Below, piece by piece: positions 14,601 to 26,500 of a stretch of 64,000 nt of DNA (its first letter is position 1; every line of letters starts with the position of its first letter). Below the pieces are notes generated by a model. It saw nothing but the letters and a program-made list of their open reading frames with translations. It was not told the origin of the DNA and ran no database searches. A program made the translations under genes and the position numbers. The DNA is from Turritopsis dohrnii (lineage: Eukaryota > Cnidaria > Hydrozoa > Anthoathecata > Oceaniidae), in contig BQMF02000041.1 in NCBI GenBank assembly GCA_027922465.2, forward strand, positions 806,001 to 870,000, in the 5' to 3' direction.

Positions 14601-17600
14601 AGCCATTTTTTTTTTGTTTCCGAAAAAGTGAACCTGAAGGGTGCTCGTGACTTTTTTTTGTTATTTTCGTATTCAGATTGAATAACTTTGTTTCCAGATC
14701 CCCAAAATAAGTAGGCAGAGTACTGATGTGACATTGAACTAATAATCTGACTTTTCTCTGTAGATCTAATAATAGAAATACCTCTGGTCCTTACACAAAA
14801 AGTGTGTCTTTATTACTGGCGACGATTGGACCAGAGTTGAAGACAACAGAACACTGGTTGCTTATAAAATGACGCTTAATCTAGACCCTGGTACATTCAA
14901 AACTCTCGATGCTAACCCAGGTGGAACTCTTGAGTTATTCACGAAATATGTGGACAGAATGAAATTAGTGTTCGAACTTGCATTCCGAAAAGCAGATGGT
15001 ACGCCATATGAACCATCCGAGAAGGAAAAGAAGGCAATGTTACTATTTCGTGGAGGAGATGATATGCGTGATTTGTTCCAGCATATTGGAAATGTGACTA
15101 ACGCTGACAGCTTCGATGTTGCTGTCAATAAAATCTCTGAAGGATTGAGAGCTCGAACCAATAGCGTGGTTCAGAGAAACCTCTTGTTAGCTAATTTTCC
15201 ACAAGGAACTAAAACTTTTGACAGGTGGTCAAAAGAAATATCCAATGCTGCACAGCTTATTGATTATACGAACTATAACTGGCAACAAGCAACCGTGGAT
15301 GCAATTCTGTTGCAAACCTCGAACCCGAAATTGCGGGAAAGAGCCCTGCAAGATAACGTTACTTATGCTGAACTTGTAAAACTTGGCATCCCAAAAGAGC
15401 AGTCTGCGAAAGGGGGTCAGACAGCAGACAAAGGCGAAAGGGCAGAAGAAGAAGTACGTCGTTTACAAAAGGAGAACAGGAAACTTCGTTCCAGGTTCTC
15501 TAAATCGCGGTGCACACGATGCGGCTCCGACCGATGCGGAAAAGGGAACAAGTGCCCAGCCTTTGGACAAAAATGTTCCTCGTGCTCCAAGATGAACCAT
15601 TTTGCCAAAGCATGCAAAACAAAACGCCAACAAGAAAAGTTCTATCGACTTTCAAGTGCAGAAGACAGTGATAGCGAGACGTCAGGTCGTATTGTTGTCG
15701 GGAAAATCGGAAACAAGTCAACAATTGCAAGAATTCAAGTGCAAGGATGTCAAAATGATAACGTGACACCACGAACATTAGAACTTGTTACAGATACGGG
15801 AGTATCTAAAACTCTTCTCAACAGAAACGATTGGGAGTTAATCAAAGACGGCTGCAAGTTTGTTAAAACTTCCAAGCGATTTAGACCATTCAGAACAGCT
15901 TATCACCTTCCCATACGTGGAAAAGCATTGGTGAAACTCACTGCTCAGAGAGGTGCTGAAGTAGAAACGTATGCCTACATCGTAGATGACAGAAGAGAAC
16001 AATCTCTTTTAGGTGAATCCGATGCCGTAAGACTAGGTATAGTTACAATCACCCCAGATGGAGCGAACGCAGCTGTAGATACCAGCCCTCTGAATTAGGA
16101 AAAAAGTACCTCGGCAAAAAATTGCCGAGGCAATTTCAAACTACTTCGGCAAAATGCCAATGTGCCTCGGCAATTTTTTTTATTATTATTTTTCCTTTTT
16201 ACATGAAAATGGACATAAAAAACAAGTTTTTAATGCCTTTAAACTATTTTTTTTCAATTGAGATGAAGACAACTAACTTTAAATAAAAGAAAATGTATAA
16301 TAAACATGAAAGATGAAGTTAATCTTTACATAAAAGATCTTTTTGAACATAATAATAATATAAAACTACTTTAAGATATTTAACGGAACTATCGTAATAA
16401 ATAAAAAAATTGTTAACACACTTTTAAATGAAACGTTATAAACAACACGATTGATCAATATCTCACGCTAAAAAAACATGGTAAGTGATCGAGGCCAAGA
16501 TTGTTTCCAGTATAACAAGAAAAACGAAAGTAACTCCATCGCAGATAAAAAAAATTACATGAAGAAAAAATTACAAGACGGAGCGGCGCCTTTTTTATGT
16601 TCTTTTGTTTTTACTTTTTCTCTTCGTTATAAATCAAAGAGGAAGAAAAAAAAATCAGCTGCAAATGTGCTAATTCTTAAAGCTTTTTTTAGATATTATG
16701 TATGTGAACTCAATACCTGTATTTTAGTTTGAAAATAACATGACGTGAATTAAGAATATTCATTGTTAATTCGATGAAGCTTTCCGTAGCAATAATTGAT
16801 CTTTCTTTCAAAAATAAAAATAAAAATTTTTTTCTTTCGTAATAAAAATGCCTCGGCATTTTTTTTGCCGAGGCAAATATTGTTTGCCTCGGCATTTACC
16901 TCGGCAATTGCCGATTGCCGAGGCAAATTCAGAGGGCTGAGATACAGTCAATCGAATAACACCACTGAAACTGGAACAATGTCCCGCCACTCACGTTGTT
17001 TCTGGTAACCAAACACAGGCCCAAATCGACAGCAGCATGGAGACTATTACTTCACGTTTCCAAGAACTATTCTCGAGTCAAACAGGAAAGTTCAAAGGTG
17101 ATCCAATTAAAATCCATGTTCGCCCTGATGCATCACCAACTATTCAGCCACCTAGACGAATACCTCTTCATTACGTCGACAAATTAAAAACCGAAATCGG
17201 AAAGATGCTTCAAGATGACATTATCGAAGGTCCGCTTCAAACAGAAGACCCTGGGACTTATCTCAGCAACCTTGTCATTACCGACAAGAAATGGGATCCC
17301 AACCAAATCAGGGTCACACTCGATTGTCAACAAGTCATCTTTCCTACACACGAGCCTATTCCCACAACTGAGGAACTCCGACATGCTCTCAGAGGCAGTA
17401 ATCGCTTCTCCATGATCGACATCACCAACTGCTACCACCAATTTGCAATAGAGGAATCGGCTCGGAAGCTGTTTACATTCCGTACACCGTGGGGCATTTA
17501 TCGCTATAAGAGAATGGTGATGGGAACCAGTCCGGCCAGCAGTGAGATTCAGAAGAAGGTCAGAGAGGCCATCAAGGATTGCCCAAATTCGATAAATATT

Positions 17601-20600
17601 AAAGATGACATTTTAATTTACGGTAAAGGTAACGAACATGATAGCCATCTTGAGACAGTTCTTCAAACGCTACACTCAAGAGGACTGACTTTACGTAAAG
17701 AAAAGTGTCAGTTCGGACAACCATTAGTAAAATGGTTCGGAAACATCTACAGCAAAGATGGAATGTCACCGGATCCCGAGAAATGCAGTATCATCAAAGA
17801 CTGGCCGGAACCGAAATCTTGTACTGAGGTTAAAAGTTTTCTCCAAACTATACAGTTTAATGCCAAGTTCTTACACGGAAATCATGGGGATGACTCGTAT
17901 CCAGAGCTCACAAAGCCATTAAGGGAGCTCACCAAGAAGAACACTCGGTTTCAGTGGGGTGTACGTGAAGCCCATTCATTCCGCACTCTTAAACAGAGAC
18001 TGTGCAGCGACGATGTTTTAGCTGCATATGACACAAAATTACCAACAAGGCTATACGTAGATTCTAGCCCGATTGGTACGCATGCCACAGTCGCCCAGAA
18101 ACACAGAGTGAAAGATGAGGAAATTTGGCGGCCTGTCAACCACACCTCAAGGAGCTGGACAGCAGCTGAAGCTGGGTACAGCCAAATAGAGCGTGAAAGC
18201 AACGGCATTCTTACAGGAATGTACATGAATAAGATGTACACTTTGGGAACAACTGTTCAAGTCGTCACAGACCACAAACCATTGCTGGCTATATTTAACG
18301 ACCCCAAGTCACCCAAGCAACTCCGACTAGACCGACACAGAACGAAACTTCTCCCCTTCACATATACAGTGATCTATGAGCCTGGTGACAAAACCCCATG
18401 CGACTACGGGTCACGTCATCCTCCCATCGCACAGTCATACACTGAGGAACTGAAGCAGAACTGGGCTGTTGAGGATGAGAGTGATATTCTAGTTAATCGA
18501 TTACTTGATGACATAATGCCTCGTGCCATCACAATGGAGATGCTACAAGGAGAAGTGGCCAAAGATACAGTGATGCAGCAGCTTATAGAGGACATCGTCC
18601 ATAACAAAAGGTGCCGGAACTCCCCAATAGAATACCAACATATTTTTGATGAGCTATCTTACGTCAATGGAGTTATCGTCCGCAATGATAAAATTGTGAT
18701 TCCCGCAAGCATCCAAGCTGACATGATTGGTCTTGCCCATGAAACCCATGAAGGAGCAGATCGGACACTCAGCCTACTTCAAGAAACCTGTTGGTTTCCG
18801 AAAATGCACGTACTGGTGAAAGAATACGTCAAGACATGCCGGCCGTGCAATGCTGCTTTGAGCCATACGCCCCCTGAACCATTGCAGCCAAACATGTTGC
18901 CGGATCGACCATGGCAAAACCTTCACGCTGATTTCAAGGGTCCTATTGGTGCCCAGTACTACCTTCACGTCGTCATAGATCAGTTTTCAAAGTACGCGGA
19001 AGTAGACATCGTAAAGTCAACTTCTTTCAGCAAACTGGAGCCATGTTTGGATAGAATATTTGCAACACACGGTATCCCAGAAACCCTTTCAAGCGACAAT
19101 GGCCCACCATACTTCGGAAATGAAATGGATGCCTACTGCAACAAAATGGGCATTCACCATAACCCATGCTCTCCCGAAGATCCTCAAAGCAATGGCTTCG
19201 CAGAGGCGTTCGTAAAGCTGCTGTGCAAGTTTGTCCACACCGCTGTCGTAGACGGAAAAGATCCCAAGAAGGAACTTCAGCACTACCTGCTCACATACCG
19301 TGCAACACCACACACCACAACAGGTTTGTCTCCTGCTGAGATGTTGTTCAATAGGAAGCTGAAAACCAAACTTCCCCATCTTCCACAACGCCAGGACAGC
19401 CATGTTGTCGCTGAAGCTCGCAAACAGCATGATGAGAAAAAAATGAAACAAAAAGCCTACTTTGATAAACGACACAAAGCCGCACCAAAGAAAGTAGATG
19501 TTGGGGATCAAGTACTCATCAAACAGCAGAAAAGCACCACCAAACCACCTTTCGATCCAGTACCCTACAAAGTAACCACAGTTAGGGGAAACAGAGTGAC
19601 CGCCAAACGAGGAGACCACACTCGTATTCGTGACAAAAATAAAGTCAAGGTTTTGGAGCCCGTCCGGACTACCTCATTCCCTCCTGGCAAGGAACGAAGA
19701 GGCAACCTACTATTTCTCCATATCACGAATTCGATACAGAGGGCATTAAGTTATCGAAAGAAACACACCCAGTAAGTGAAGAAAATGAGGATGCTAATAT
19801 CATGTCGATACAAGTTAACAGACCAGCAGGGATAGCAGAACAGATACCAGATGCTCCCCATACTGCCTTCACAATCACCAGAGAAGAAGAGGAAAGAATG
19901 CAGACACTGTCAGGCTTTGTAATATGAAAAAAGGAGGCGTGTGACGTCTCGCACGCCTAATCAAGAATTAAGGCGTTTTAGGCGTGCTAATTATCACTCC
20001 CCTGAAGCTGTTCAGGCGTGTGATGGTGTGCGATCCTAGAAATCGTTATTATTCTTACGTTCTAATGGAAACGAAATTTTTGATCCCTAGTCAACGTGTA
20101 TTTAATGTTTCTGTGAGGAGTTACGAAAAATTTACGAAAGAAATCTCCAGCTAATGAATGGTTTTGTTCAAAACGTAACAAATGTTCATTTTATTTTCAA
20201 ATTTAAAATGCAATTCAATCTTCTCATGAGTCGCGTGATTACGCGAGCGCTCGATATAACTATCCTAGAGTTAGTTAAGAAATACTTTTAATCGCACGTA
20301 GATGCTCTAAAAACATGCTCAACTTATTATAAAAGTTTTCGAGGTCAATTGACAACGAAAGATAACGCGGTATATTAAGTGATTATTCGCCAATTTGCTG
20401 TTGCTAGGGAGAACGACCACCGTTGCTAAGGTAATTTTGAAATTTCCTTCGTTATATGAATTCATTTGTTCACCTAACGAAAGAATCTGAAAACATAAGT
20501 GGTACCAGTAGGACTCGTTTTCCTGTTATTCAATGAAATTAAAAAGCATCTTAGTTTCCAGGTCCCTTTACAGTAACAGTGAAATGGAAGCTTAACTGGT

Positions 20601-23534
20601 ATTTCCACAAATAGAAACTTGCGCAAGTTAAAATAACAATTCTGCTGGCTGGTTGCACACCTCTCATGACAAGACCTGGGTGCTTCTTCAAAAATGTTTT
20701 AATATATAAATTTAAAGCTAAAAATAGAGCGTTTTTTGAGAAGCAGGTGTTTTTTAATGCTCAAGCAATACTCCTCACGGGATGAAATGTTTATTATTCT
20801 TATGACGAAATATCTTTATTTTTAATAGTAGACACCATTGTTTAAAAAATGTCTACATATTTTTTCATACACACGTGGAGTGTTTCTTCATAGAAACTTT
20901 CTGTATTAGAAAAAAACCCGGAAATCACGAATGAAAAGAAATAATAAATTAAATAAAAAAATGACATATAAATTATACGCAGAGATAATCATCGAGGCGT
21001 GCGAAATGTAGCACGTCTCAAGCAATTCAAGAACTGTTAAGGCGTGCTTTTTGTTGCACGTCTGAAGAATTTAAGGCGTGCGTGGAGGCGCGCGCGTGCG
21101 ATCGCACGCCTCATATTACAAAGCCTGCACTGTTCTCCAATGTCGTAAACCGTTCAACACCAGCTGTAGCAGAACTAGGATTACGTAACGCAGCAGTTAG
21201 TACATCTGCATCCGGTCCCACACTACGTAGTCACCGTGTGAAGCTTGCATGGAACCCGTCTATGAATGGCGAACCAGCAGTTGGCGAGCAGACAGTTTAA
21301 GGGTGTATAGCTCACTTGGTAAGACAGTTGGCTTGTAATGCAAGGGTGATAGTTGGTAGTGGTTCAAATCCTGGCACTGTAGAATGCTAATGTGATATGA
21401 ATAATAACATATGCAACGAAAGGTACAATGAGATATATACAGGGTTCGTACAGTCCTTAACCTAAGAAATTCCCTGACTTTTCCTGGAAAGTATACTATT
21501 TTCCCTGACAAAAATCCTGAAAATGATATGTTTTTCCCTGACTTTTTCTTAAATACATATGTTCTTCCCTGACTGTAGGCTAACAATTCCTGAAACAATA
21601 CTGGTCTTTTGAAAAAGCTTGCTGCATATGGAGTTAAGGGTCTCCTTTATGAGATCATTTGTTCCTTCCTTGGTAATCGTAGGCCTAAGGTTGTTTTAGA
21701 TGGGCAATCATCATCGACACATTCCATCAGTGCAGGAGTTCCCCAAGGTTCTGTCCTTGGGCCAATCCTTTTTCTTCTTTTCATCAATGATCTGCCTGAT
21801 GACATTAATTCCAAGCTTGCCATCTATACTGATGATTCAACCATCTATTCCTGTATTCCGATTTATTCAGCCAGGTAGAAATGGCAGGCGAAATTGAACT
21901 TGATCTGCAATCTATAGTTGAGTGGGGAGAGAAATGGCTGGTCACATTCAATTCTTCAAAAACCAAACTTCTTCTGTAAATCATATTAAAGATCCCTTTT
22001 TACCGTCAGTTTCCATGAATGGCACCCAGTTGGAAGAAAACAACTCCTTTTGTCTCCTCGGCATCACTTTTTCACAGGATTTCTCCTACATTGAGGCAAT
22101 TGCTAAGTCAGCCTCAATGAAGATGGGCTCCCTTCTTCGTGCGAGAGCATACCTCAGCCCTGATGCCATTCTTTACCTATATAAATCTACTATTCGGCCT
22201 TGTATTGAGTATTGCTGCCATATTTGGGGTGGTGCACCCTCAGACTCTCTTAAACTTTTAGATCGTATTCAGAAACGTATCTGTAATGCTATTGGTGATA
22301 AACTTGCAAGTAAACTTAGCACACTCTCCCATCGCAGATCTGTGGCGTCACTTTGCCTCTTTTATAAATACTTTTACGGAAAATGTTCAACTGATCTCTC
22401 TTCTGTCATCCCTGCATCACAAACTTTCAAGTGAAACACAAAATATTCATCTGATTGTCATGATCACACTGTCAACATCCCAAAGTCATCTAAAACTTTT
22501 TACCAACAAAGTTTCATTCCTCACTCCTCTACCCTCTGGAATTCTTTACCACAGTATGTTTTTCCTTCTCATTATAATCTTCAACATTTTAAATGCAATT
22601 CAGGTAGTCTAGAGACTAGAGTGCGTAAAGCCCAAGAGGCGTATTTTATTGTTTTAAAGAGGCCTGTATTAAATGAACAATTAGAAAATAATTTAATCCT
22701 TTTTAGAAATGGTATCACATGAAATATTTTAGTTAAATGATTAGTTTTATATATTTATATCCCTTGTGAATTTCATATTACTTACAAACTTTGTATATAA
22801 ACCAGAATTCCTATTGACATGTTTTTATAATAATTTTACATAGCACTGATGATGATTTCATAATAAATCGAAAAGCTTTTGCTTATTTTATTTATGTTGT
22901 TTTTTCTACCTGGATTTAATTATGGCGAATAGTTTATCACTTTTAAATGCAATTCATTATCACCTTTCTTCCTTGTACCTCAATACATATTAGTGGTTTT
23001 AAACCTTACATTGAGCAACCAACAGTGTAATCTGACTAATGAACTAGATACAACAATGCCCTGACAGGCAGTTGAGTGGTCTATACACTGACAAAACAGT
23101 GTGTGGAGCACGTTGCAGCCAAATTAAAAATGTTTTATCTAGAAGCCAACTATCTTGAAAATAAGTTTTTTATTATTCATTCTAATGAGTTAACAGATAA
23201 AATATAGATAAAGAAGCATATTATACATATTCCTTTTATGCTTCCCTGACTTTTAAAAAAATTCCCTGACTTTTAAAAAAAATTCCCTGACATTTCCTGA
23301 CATTCCCTGACTTAATCAAAAAAGCCACTTTTAATCCTGACTTTCCCTGACTGTACGAACCCTGTATATATGTGCATGATGTGATGTAATGAACAAGTGC
23401 CTCAAATAACATAAAATAAAACCACAATCACCTATCAGTCTAGTATGTGTAAGTTCTCTGTCCTAAAATCTGAGGTATACATTCCTGGTGGAGGCCCACA
23501 TCAGTGGATATCACTGCCAGTTCCCTCCGGCCTC

Positions 23535-23572
<38 letters not shown>

Positions 23573-26500
23573 GATAATTAGTATCCGTAAAGGAAGCAGT
23601 ACTGATGTGACATTGAACTAATAATCTGACTTTTCTCTGTAGAAAATACCTCTGGTCCTTACACAAAAAGTGTGTCTTTATTACTGGCAGTGGCGTAACT
23701 CGGGGGTTGCTTTGGGTGCAGTCTATATCTGGAATAGAATAGTGCACGAGTGTTGAATCGCTCGTGCAAAATAGTTCACGTGAGCTATTCAATTACAAAA
23801 ACTCATTTTGCGCGTGCGATATTTGTCTTGTGTCAAATCACAGGAATTCTATGAATTTTCTTTATAAACAACTTAATAACGTCTTTGTTCTTTTTATCTT
23901 TCTGAACACCTGCGTTTTGGTGATGCGTTTTGTTTAAAAGCATTTGAAAGAAATAAACAATACACAAGAATTAATTTTCGCAGGTGATGTCAATTGAATC
24001 ATGCAGAATAAGGCCATAGTTATTTAATACTTCGTTCAGCGTAACAGACTTAAAAAAAATAGCAATGCGGAATGCGGGCATTATTCATTATACATTATTT
24101 TGCAAATGAATAATGACATACAATGCGCAATTTTTAACGATAATGTACTATAAGGCGGATTTTAGAACAGACCCTTTCATAAATGTTATGAAGTATTACA
24201 CAATATTAACGAGCCATTCTCTATTTATTTTCGTTAAATACATCAGGTGTGTTTGTTTCTTTTTTTCACTTCACGATATACTAACATTTGTCTAGACAGT
24301 CAAGTAAAAGAAAGTCACGTCGCGACATGTATCTTAGCAACGTTTATGTTCAAGATGATTATATTATTCTAAAATTTCAGTCACTACTTATGTTGATGAC
24401 GTAGTTTTATTCTTCTTTTTCATAAAAGAAATATATTTCTTCTTTATAATAAATTGTTGTGCTGATTTCGATTTCTTTATACGTCTCAACATGTAAAAAA
24501 ATCAAAACTAATGTTTATACAAAAAAAAAATGAAATAAAAATTTTTGAACAATGATGGATTGCCGTCGGTAATTCTGATGTATATTTCATTTTAAAGGAG
24601 AAGATAAAAATAAAAGTATAAAAGATACATCAACTTGAGCAACGAAGAAAAGCACTACGGAGATAAGGAGATATAGCACAAAAACATGAAAAAACATCTT
24701 TGACAAAGCTTCGTTAAAATGAAAATATGCGAAGAAGTTACTGTTTCTTACCGTTGCTCCAATGAATTTGATTTGAAGATCTATTTAACAATTCCGTTTG
24801 CAACGACAGAGGAAAGATTTACGAAATCAGGGCATAAAACTCTGAGGAGTCATAATTAAATAGAAATATGTATTAAAACATTATCAATGGCGAAGTACCT
24901 TTTACATAAGCATCGTAATATACGTGACGAGGTTCCTCTATAATGTTTTGTTTTGTTTTGGTTGAGTTTTTTAAAGATGCTTTAAGTTGTAAAAATAATG
25001 TATTTTAATGCGCATTATTTGTCCGAAAAATCATAATGCGGGCGGGTTACGCTGAACGAAGTATTAAATAACTGTGGCCTTTGTTTCTGGCCCTTTCTCT
25101 TTTTTTGTTATTCCTTAGTTAATCGGAACAACGGTGGAGAGATTTACGAAATAGTTATTTCTTCGCATATTTTCATTTTAACAAAGCTTTGTTAAAGATG
25201 TTTTTTTATGTTTTAGTGTATATATATATATGTCTCCTTATCTCCGTAGTGCTTTTCTTCATTGCTCAAGTTGATGCATCTTTTATACTTCTATTTTTAT
25301 GTTCTCCTTTAAAATGAAATATACATCAGAATTAGCGACGGCAATCCATATGCTCTCCATCATTGTTCAAAAATTTTTATTTCATTTTTTTTTGTAGCAG
25401 TTTTGATTTTTTTACGTTAGAGACGTATAAAGAAATCGAAATCGGCACAATTTATTATAAAGTAGAAATAATATTTCTTTTATAAAAAAGAAGAATAAAA
25501 CTACGTCATCAAACTGAAAGAATAATAGAATAATATAATAATAATCATCTTGAACATAAACGTTGCTAAGATGTCGCAAACATGTACATGTTAGTATATC
25601 GTGAAGTGAAAAAAAGAAACAAACACACCTGATGTATTTAACGAAAATAATAGAGAATGGCTCGTTAATATTGTGTAATACTACATAACATTTATGAAAA
25701 GGTCTGTTCTAAAATCCGCCTTATAGTACATTATCGTTAAAAAGTGCGCATTGTATGTCATTATTTCGTTTGCAAAATAATGCATAATGAATAATGCCCG
25801 CATTCCGCATCGCTATTTTTCTTAAGTATGTTACGCTGAACGAAGTATTAAATAACTATGGCCAAAGAATGAATTAACTCCTTTGCAGGATGTTTTACAT
25901 CATCAAATGATCGTTTGATCGTTTTGTATGGTCAAATGATTTACAAATGATTTTATTTAACAAAGGAGCCAAGTGTTGTAAAAATGAATTAAAACAACTC
26001 TTTTTTATGCTGAACAATAATACTTTGCACGTGCAATATGTGTTTGATTAAAACATTTTGCACGAGTTTTATTTTGCTCGCACGCGTCTCCGGGTACAGA
26101 CTGACACGATCGCACCACCCTCGGATTTAGTTGGCCTTCTTCTTTTTTCAATGTTTCTGTTTTCGCTCTTTGGGGCTTTGATTGACTCATAATTATTCAA
26201 ATTAGATATCCGCACAATATGCCATCAAACACTGCTTACTAGAACACTAAGTTTACGTTAAAGGGAGAACTGAGCGTGTTATTACGAAACATATATGTTC
26301 TGGTGAAGCATGTAATAACCATTCGTTCATTTGAATTATTCATTCCAAAAGCTTCCTGAAAATTTATTATTGCAATGTTTGGTATTGTTATGTTAATGGT
26401 TTTAACAATCGTTTTGCCGATACGCCACACAATAGTGCAAATTAATTTTACAACCATTATTGAAACTGATGCTAATGTTCGTTAGAAAAGCGGTACTCCT

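Larger units (their letters stand above)
21301..23571 (+). mobile_element. tRNA-derived SINE, split by element D
   Basis: The head (21301-21376) looks like a tRNA: a box-A-like TAGCTCACTTGGTAAGAC, a TGT position where the anticodon would be, and a box-B-like GGTTCAAATCC. The body resumes after element D at 23365 and ends in 34 A residues (23538-23571). Removing element D leaves about 345 bp, a usual SINE length. The anticodon stem pairs poorly, so this is not a working tRNA gene. Confidence 0.65.
14719..23685 (+). mobile_element. Ty3/gypsy-type LTR retrotransposon with very short LTRs
   Basis: Short terminal repeats flank gag, protease, reverse transcriptase, RNase H and integrase in that order. 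GGCAG is duplicated at 14714-14718 and 23686-23690. The PR-RT-RH-IN order and the integrase place it in the Ty3/gypsy group. The LTRs are unusually short, as known for mag-like elements. A possible primer-binding stretch (GGCGACGATTGGACC) follows the left LTR and a purine-rich AAAGGAAG precedes the right LTR. The copy is dead: it carries three inverted-repeat elements, a SINE and a LINE fragment, and its gag-pol frame is broken. It lies inside the family A element. Confidence 0.9.

Noticed and set aside
15383..15778. Several overlapping short frames in the gag zinc-knuckle region
   Set aside because: They are shadows of the Gag-protease frame in other phases or on the other strand.
16478..16732. 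84-codon frame inside element B
   Set aside because: It is lysine- and phenylalanine-rich from AT-rich DNA, with no motif and no sign of selection.
19089..19619. 176-codon open frame on the minus strand
   Set aside because: It is antisense to the integrase of the retrotransposon, which has clear family motifs on the plus strand.
21301..21376. A functional tRNA-Thr gene
   Set aside because: The anticodon stem and spacing are poor, and the unit continues into a SINE body with a poly-A tail.
23538..23571. Poly-A run as an assembly artefact
   Set aside because: Its position at the end of a tRNA-headed unit explains it as a SINE tail, though the exact length may be unreliable.
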